From contig NZ_JAGQDH010000003.1 of the NCBI RefSeq assembly GCF_018069895.1, positions 227,519 through 291,518 of the forward strand: a stretch of DNA of 64,000 nucleotides. Direction: 5' to 3'. This DNA comes from Roseovarius autotrophicus (GTDB taxonomy: Bacteria > Pseudomonadota > Alphaproteobacteria > Rhodobacterales > Rhodobacteraceae). Of the stretch, positions 59,779 through 64,000 are shown one piece after another. The translations under genes and the position numbers were made by a program. The first letter of the stretch is position 1; the number at the start of each line of letters is the position of its first letter. The notes beneath the pieces were generated by a model. That model saw only the letters and a program-made list of their open reading frames with translations. It did no database searches and had not been told where the DNA came from.

Positions 59779-59804
59779 AGGGGCGGCTCGTTGGAGCCGC
59801 CCCT
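59779..59804. terminator. Bidirectional terminator tyrB / fasciclin
   Basis: GGGGCGGCTC (59780-59789) pairs with GAGCCGCCCC (59794-59803), loop GTTG, extended by A-T at 59779/59804. The stem is 10-11 bp and sits between two converging stops 43 bases apart. Confidence 0.85.
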
Positions 59805-59815
59805 CTTCGTTTGGC

Positions 59816-60301
59816 TTATTGCGGCAGGATCACCGCGTCGATGACGTGGATTACGCCGTTGCTGGCCTCGATGTCGGCCTGAACCACATTGGCGCCGTTA
59901 ACGGTGACACCCCCGGTCGTGCCGATGGTCACGTCACCACCCTGAACGGTCCCGGCGGTCATCCCGTCCGACAGATCGCCCGACATGACCATGCCCGGCA
60001 CCACATGATAGGTGAGCACGGCGGTCAACTGGTCCTTGTTCTCGGGCTTGAGGAGGTTTTCAACCGTGCCCTCGGGCAGGGCGGCGAATGCCTCGTTGGT
60101 GGGGGCGAAAACTGTGAAGGGGCCATCTCCCTTGAGCGTATCGACAAGGCCCGCCGCCGTCACCGCGGCGACGAGGGTCGAGAAGCTGTCATTGCCCGCG
60201 GCAATATCGACGATGTCCTTCTTGTAGCCGTGCCCGTCGGCAAGCGCGGGGCCGGTCATCAGGGTGGCGGCGGCAAGTGCGAGGCAAGTTCTGCGAAGCA
60301 T
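59816..60301 (-). CDS. Fasciclin-domain secreted protein
   Basis: A 161-residue protein: a Sec signal peptide ([16 protein letters not shown], cleavage near residue 21) and one FAS1 domain with [19 protein letters not shown], the [14 protein letters not shown] box (H1), LTYHVVPG (YH motif) and the H2 end [13 protein letters not shown]. Single-FAS1 proteins act in adhesion or stress responses; in Rhodobacter sphaeroides a homologue is induced by singlet oxygen via RpoE. No RpoE-type promoter was found here. A perfect 7-bp inverted repeat lies 30 bases upstream. Confidence 0.95.
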   Translation of the reverse strand: MLRRTCLALAAATLMTGPALADGHGYKKDIVDIAAGNDSFSTLVAAVTAAGLVDTLKGDGPFTVFAPTNEAFAALPEGTVENLLKPENKDQLTAVLTYHVVPGMVMSGDLSDGMTAGTVQGGDVTIGTTGGVTVNGANVVQADIEASNGVIHVIDAVILPQ

Positions 60302-60668
60302 GGAATGTCTCCTTCGGTTAACCGTTTGGACGATACCGTTCGTGGTATCGCTGAAGCGGTTACGCCGGACGGGGCAAGGCGGTTCAGCGGGGATTCCCGC
60401 CGACGCCGCTTGACGGAACGGGGGTGCTCGCTAAGCCGTGACATTCTGAAATATCCAGTCACGATTTTGTGATATGGCGGCATTCCGCCCCTGTTTCACA
60501 GGCGTTTCAGGCGGGTTTCACCATGCTTTGGCAACTGGCGGGCGAATTGACCGGATGGCGCCAAATCCTGCAGATTCGTGTCTTGCCCGGTTGCGCTGAA
60601 AGGGGCAGGGTCGCCCCGAGAGATCCCGCGCGAGGGGCCGGGATCGAACGATCATTCGGAGAGTGCTT
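60302..60668. other. Divergent intergenic region fasciclin / FMN-GltS-like
   Basis: 367 bases without a credible gene. Signals seen: inverted repeat CGATACC-GTTCGT-GGTATCG (60331-60350), a second TCAC/GTGA palindrome near 60460-60475, and a GATCCCG/CGGGATC stem near 60623-60646 in front of the rightward gene. Confidence 0.5.
60331..60350. promoter_or_regulatory. Putative operator upstream of fasciclin gene
   Basis: Perfect inverted repeat: CGATACC (60331-60337), six-base spacer GTTCGT, GGTATCG (60344-60350). It ends 30 bases from the fasciclin start, where it would cover the leader or promoter. The regulator is unknown. Confidence 0.5.
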
Positions 60669-62165
60669 ATGGGTTATGTCACGCAGATCCTCGAGGTTCT
60701 GGCGCTTGTGTTCGTGTTTCTTCTCGGGGCGGCGGCGCTGACCGTGCTGTTATTCTACATCATCGACCGGACGCAGACGGGCGACGCGATCCGGCGCAAT
60801 TACCCGGTGATTGGGCGTTTCCGGGGGCTGTTCACCAAATTGGGAGAGTTCTTCCGGCAGTATTTCTTTGCCATGGACCGTGAGGAGATGCCGTTCAACC
60901 GGGCGCAGCGCGACTGGGTGAAGCACGCGACCAAGGGCAAAGGCAATACCATTGCCTTTGGCTCGACCCGCAATCTGGGTGTGCCCGGAACGCCGATCTT
61001 CGTGCCGGCCGTGTTTCCACCGCTCGACGATCAGTTCGCCGTGACCGCGCCGATGGAGATCGGGCCGGGGGCGGCGATCCCCTACAAGGCGAAATCGATC
61101 TTCAACATTTCCGGCATGAGCTACGGCGCGATTTCGCGTCCGGCCGTAGAGGCGCTCAGCCGGGGGGCGGCCAAGGCGGGGGTCTGGCTCAATACCGGCG
61201 AGGGGGGACTCAGCCCATATCACCTTATCGGCAATTGCGATATCGTCTATCAGATCGGCACGGCGAAATACGGGGTGCGTGATGCCGAGGGGCGGCTCTC
61301 GGACGAGAAGTTGCGCGAGGTCTCGGACCATCCCTGCGTCAAGATGTTCGAGATAAAGTTGGCGCAGGGCGCCAAGCCCGGCAAGGGCGGCATCCTGCCC
61401 GGTGCCAAGGTGGATGCCGAGGTGGCGCGCATCCGCGGTATTGCCGAGGGGCAGGACAGCATCTCGCCCAACCGGCACGCCGAGGTGGACGGTTTCGACG
61501 ACCTCATCGACATGATCTGCCATATCCGTCAGGTGACGGGGCGGCCCGTGGGCTTCAAGACCGTGATCGGCTCTTCCGAGGCGTGGGAGCCGTTCTTTGA
61601 GCGCATCGTCGCGCGCGGGCCTGATTGTGCGCCCGATTTCATCGCCATCGACGGCGGCGAGGGTGGCACGGGGGCCGCGCCCATGCCGCTGATGGATCTG
61701 GTGGGGATGCCCCTTCGCGATGCGCTGCCGCGTATGGTCGATCTGCGTGATCGCCACGGCCTCAAGGAGCGTATCCGCATGGTGGCAAGCGGCAAGCTGA
61801 TCAATCCCGGCGATGTGGCCTGGGCGATCTGCGCGGGGGCGGATTTCGTCGCCTCCGCGCGCGGATTCATGTTCGCGCTCGGCTGTATTCAGGCGCTCAA
61901 GTGCAATCGCAACACCTGTCCGACCGGGATCACGACCCACGATCCCTCGCTGCAACGCGGGCTGGTGGTCGAGGACAAGTACATGAAGGTTGCCAATTAT
62001 GCACAATCCATCATCAAGGAGGTGGAGATGATCGCCCATTCCGTCGGCGTGACCGAGCCGCGTCTGATGCGGCGGCGGCATGTGCGGCTGGTGCAGGCGG
62101 ATGGCACCTCGATTCCGTTCAACAAGATAAGGCCCAGCTATCAGCCGCCCGAGATCGTGACCTGA
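60669..62165 (+). CDS. FMN-binding glutamate-synthase-like protein with membrane anchor
   Basis: A stand-alone glutamate synthase central/FMN domain (GltB2-type) without the glutaminase domain. The 498-residue protein has an N-terminal membrane helix ([20 protein letters not shown]), then [71 protein letters not shown] and the cysteine cluster [15 protein letters not shown]. The start at 60669 follows CGGAGAG. Such proteins are annotated as glutamate synthase, but with the membrane anchor and no amidotransferase their real reaction is unsettled. Confidence 0.9.
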   Translation: MGYVTQILEVLALVFVFLLGAAALTVLLFYIIDRTQTGDAIRRNYPVIGRFRGLFTKLGEFFRQYFFAMDREEMPFNRAQRDWVKHATKGKGNTIAFGSTRNLGVPGTPIFVPAVFPPLDDQFAVTAPMEIGPGAAIPYKAKSIFNISGMSYGAISRPAVEALSRGAAKAGVWLNTGEGGLSPYHLIGNCDIVYQIGTAKYGVRDAEGRLSDEKLREVSDHPCVKMFEIKLAQGAKPGKGGILPGAKVDAEVARIRGIAEGQDSISPNRHAEVDGFDDLIDMICHIRQVTGRPVGFKTVIGSSEAWEPFFERIVARGPDCAPDFIAIDGGEGGTGAAPMPLMDLVGMPLRDALPRMVDLRDRHGLKERIRMVASGKLINPGDVAWAICAGADFVASARGFMFALGCIQALKCNRNTCPTGITTHDPSLQRGLVVEDKYMKVANYAQSIIKEVEMIAHSVGVTEPRLMRRRHVRLVQADGTSIPFNKIRPSYQPPEIVT

Positions 62166-62220
62166 GGGGACTGGCCTGGGGCAAGAGACGGCCTATCTGC
62201 TGGTCAAACGGGAGGATGTC

Positions 62221-63117
62221 ATGGCCCATCGTTGGACGAACCGGCTGAGGGCGGCGGATGTCACGCCCGAGGCGCTCTGGATCAACCGCCGTGCGGTGTT
62301 GGGCGGACTGGCGGCCTCGGGTCTTTTGGGCGCGCGCGGCGCGCGCGCGGAGACGCCGGAGCCGAACAGCTGGGAGGACATCACCCGCTACAATAACTAT
62401 TACGAGTTTGGCACCGACAAGGGCGATCCGGCGCGCAACGCGCGGATGCTGACGACATCTCCGTGGTCCGTTCGGATCGACGGGCTGGTGGACCGGCCCG
62501 GCGACTATGATTTTGCCGACATCATGGCGCAGATGACCATCGAGGAGCGGATCTATCGGTTCCGCTGTGTCGAAGCCTGGTCGATGGTGGTGCCCTGGAA
62601 CGGGTTCGAACTGGCAGACCTGCTGACCCTGGCCGGTGTGCAGGCGGGGGCGACCCATGTGGCGTTCGAGACGGTGCTGCGCCCCGAAGAGATGCCCGGC
62701 GTGCGCTTTCCGGTGCTTGACTGGCCCTATGTGGAGGGGCTGCTGCTGGATGAGGCGCTGCATCCGCTCACAATCATGGCCACGGGGATCTATGGCCGCG
62801 ACCTGCCCAACCAGAACGGTGCACCGCTCAGGCTGGTGGTGCCCTGGAAATACGGGTTCAAGTCGATCAAGTCGGTTGTGCGGATCACGGTGACCGACAA
62901 GCAGCCGCCGACAAGCTGGAACAAGTCCAACCCGCGTGAATACGGCTTCTACAGCAATGTGAACCCGGAGGTGGATCACCCGCGCTGGTCGCAGGCCACC
63001 GAACGGCGCATCGGGGGCGGGCTGTTTTCGCGGCGCGAGCCCACGCTGATGTTCAACGGCTATGCCGAGGAGGTGGCGGGGCTATACGCGGGCATGGACC
63101 TCAAGACGTTTTTCTGA
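62221..63117 (+). CDS. msrP: Protein-methionine-sulfoxide reductase catalytic subunit MsrP
   Basis: A periplasmic molybdopterin enzyme that repairs oxidised methionines in envelope proteins. The 298-residue precursor has a twin-arginine-like signal ([20 protein letters not shown]), cleaved near ARA. The sulfite-oxidase fold follows, with Mo-ligand Cys116 ([10 protein letters not shown]), [31 protein letters not shown] and [19 protein letters not shown] in parts. Its membrane partner MsrQ is encoded two bases downstream, confirming the YedYZ assignment. Confidence 0.96.
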   Translation: MAHRWTNRLRAADVTPEALWINRRAVLGGLAASGLLGARGARAETPEPNSWEDITRYNNYYEFGTDKGDPARNARMLTTSPWSVRIDGLVDRPGDYDFADIMAQMTIEERIYRFRCVEAWSMVVPWNGFELADLLTLAGVQAGATHVAFETVLRPEEMPGVRFPVLDWPYVEGLLLDEALHPLTIMATGIYGRDLPNQNGAPLRLVVPWKYGFKSIKSVVRITVTDKQPPTSWNKSNPREYGFYSNVNPEVDHPRWSQATERRIGGGLFSRREPTLMFNGYAEEVAGLYAGMDLKTFF

Positions 63118-63119
63118 GG

Positions 63120-63719
63120 ATGCGCGACCGGATCAACGCACTGGCGCGGCGTGTGCCGGTCTGGGTTATCTGGCTGGGCTGTGGCTGGGCGGCGCCGTGG
63201 CTTTTCTGGCAGGGCGCGACCGGCGGGCTGGGACCAGAGCCGATCAAGGCGCTGGAGCGCGAGCTGGGCGAGATCGCGCTGCAGTTGCTGATCATCGGGC
63301 TGTGCCTGACGCCGTTGCGCCGGTATCTGGGTGTGAACCTGATCCGCTTTCGCCGCGCCATCGGCCTTCTGGCGTTTTGCTATGTCTGTCTGCATCTGGC
63401 GGTGTGGCTGTTCCTGGATGTGCGCGATCCGGGCCGTATCTGGGCCGATATCGTCAAGCGGCCCTATGTGACCGTCGGGATAACGGCGTTTCTGCTGATG
63501 ATTCCGCTGGCACTTAGCTCGAATGATCGGGCGGTTCGGCGGCTGGGCGCGTGCTGGCGGGTACTGCACCGGCTGACCTATGTGGTGGCGATTCTGGGGG
63601 CGGTTCATTTCATCTGGCTGTCGAAGGGCGTTCAGATCGAGCCGCTGGCCTATCTTGCGGTGATTCTGGGGCTGATGGCGCTGCGATTGCGGCCCGCGGG
63701 GCGACGGCGCGACGCCTGA
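63120..63719 (+). CDS. msrQ: Protein-methionine-sulfoxide reductase heme-binding subunit MsrQ
   Basis: A membrane cytochrome b that passes quinol electrons to MsrP. The 199-residue protein has about six helices of the ferric-reductase-like domain. Heme-ligand histidines are visible in YVCLHLAVWLFLD, WRVLHRLTYVVAILGAVHFIW (two of them). RRAIGLLAFCYV matches YedZ. It starts two bases after the msrP stop. The coding region is followed by 281 non-coding bases to the window end. Confidence 0.95.
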   Translation: MRDRINALARRVPVWVIWLGCGWAAPWLFWQGATGGLGPEPIKALERELGEIALQLLIIGLCLTPLRRYLGVNLIRFRRAIGLLAFCYVCLHLAVWLFLDVRDPGRIWADIVKRPYVTVGITAFLLMIPLALSSNDRAVRRLGACWRVLHRLTYVVAILGAVHFIWLSKGVQIEPLAYLAVILGLMALRLRPAGRRRDA

Positions 63720-63765
63720 GTCGGGGCGATTCCGGACATTTGGGAGGCCCTCTTGGGGACAAGTC

Positions 63766-63774
63766 TGTGGATAA
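63766..63774 (-). promoter_or_regulatory. Consensus DnaA box
   Basis: TGTGGATAA on the plus strand is a perfect DnaA box (TTATCCACA) on the minus strand. A weaker match (CGTGGATGC) lies 30 bases to the right. A single box is not an origin; it may mark DnaA control of the downstream promoter. Confidence 0.5.
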
Positions 63775-63921
63775 CACAAGATGTGGCCAGATTGGCCGTG
63801 GATGCTGCGAAACAAACTTGCGCAGGCTGCAGTCGTGGCGCCAAATTCTTGTCCTAAGCCCTTAATCTCCGGTGAAAATCCGCTTACATGCAGAAAAAGT
63901 GACGAAAGCGAAAAAAAGCTC

Positions 63922-63950
63922 TTGCGACTTTTGGGGGTCGCCCGTAAATA
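63922..63950 (+). promoter_or_regulatory. Strong sigma70-type promoter reading out of the window
   Basis: TTGCGA (63922-63927), 17-base spacer, TAAATA (63945-63950), preceded by an A-rich UP-like stretch (63904-63918) and followed by a GC-rich discriminator (CGCC). The combination is typical of rRNA or other growth-rate-controlled promoters. The gene served lies beyond base 64000. Confidence 0.55.
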
Positions 63951-64000
63951 CGCCTTCACCGGCGGCGCTGAGGCGCGGTTGGTTGGGTCTGGGGATTGTG

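Noticed and set aside
63766..63960. Replication origin
   Set aside because: Only one perfect DnaA box and no dnaA, parAB or hemE-type neighbours within the window.

Overview
The window is GC-rich chromosomal DNA from an alphaproteobacterium, most likely a member of the Rhodobacterales (Roseobacter/Rhodobacter group). The evidence is the flaF-flbT-DUF1217 flagellar block, the rplO-secY-adk-rpsM-rpsK-rpoA-rplQ order with a short-lid adenylate kinase, small Rhodobacterales-type families (DUF1127, DUF1244, DUF1467, DUF3576), an endonuclease-type MutL, and above all a DUF1127 gene followed by four anti-Shine-Dalgarno hairpin RNAs, an arrangement known from Rhodobacter sphaeroides (CcsR1-4). I see no insertion sequence, phage gene, CRISPR array, tRNA or rRNA gene. 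Most of the window is housekeeping DNA; the high GC content creates long antisense open frames over almost every gene.

Layout. 1-1543: end of a flagellar cluster (flaF cut by the window edge, flbT, DUF1217). 1544-2031: a decayed stretch holding what looks like the C-terminal relic of an Rrf2-family regulator. 2032-6846 (minus): rmuC-mutL, then amtB-glnK. 7098-11004: a class A penicillin-binding protein, and the lipid-transport genes mlaC and mlaA. 11005-16195: ridA-GDPD-DUF482-PCD, a peroxiredoxin, a ferredoxin-reductase-like flavoprotein and rsmD. 16418-20569 (minus): leuS-lptE-holA. 20716-23723: glycosyltransferase, DUF3576 lipoprotein, yggS and a YkuD-type protein. 23927-25012: RpoH-like promoter, DUF1127 gene, four hairpin RNAs ending in a terminator, then (convergent) an unrecognised 88-residue gene behind a cobalamin riboswitch. 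25133-31965: glycerate kinase, a small secreted protein, serine dehydratase, GST, DUF1244, N-formylglutamate amidohydrolase, pyruvate kinase and a small membrane protein. 32117-37252: the ribosomal/secretion/transcription block. 37377-40073: a Do-like protease and rarA. 40290-45967: a complete dipeptide/oligopeptide ABC transporter, with a divergent 39-residue membrane protein beside it. 46319-54249: carB, pabB, cfa, aspS. 54254-60301: an orphan receiver protein, methylmalonyl-CoA epimerase, DUF1467, EI24 and nitroreductase genes, a DoxX-like protein, sulfurtransferase, aromatic aminotransferase and fasciclin. 60669-63719: an FMN-binding glutamate-synthase-like protein and msrPQ. The right end carries a DnaA box and a strong-looking promoter that fires out of the window, possibly toward an rRNA operon.

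Functional links. glnK-amtB is the usual ammonium sensing/uptake pair. MlaA and MlaC are the outer-membrane and periplasmic parts of retrograde phospholipid transport; the inner-membrane MlaFEDB part is not here. MsrP and MsrQ form a periplasmic methionine sulfoxide repair couple. The best candidates for new biology are the DUF1127/hairpin-RNA locus and the neighbouring riboswitch-controlled orphan gene. Secondary candidates are a LacI-type operator in front of pyk, the 39-residue membrane protein, and the relic at 1.7-1.97 kb.
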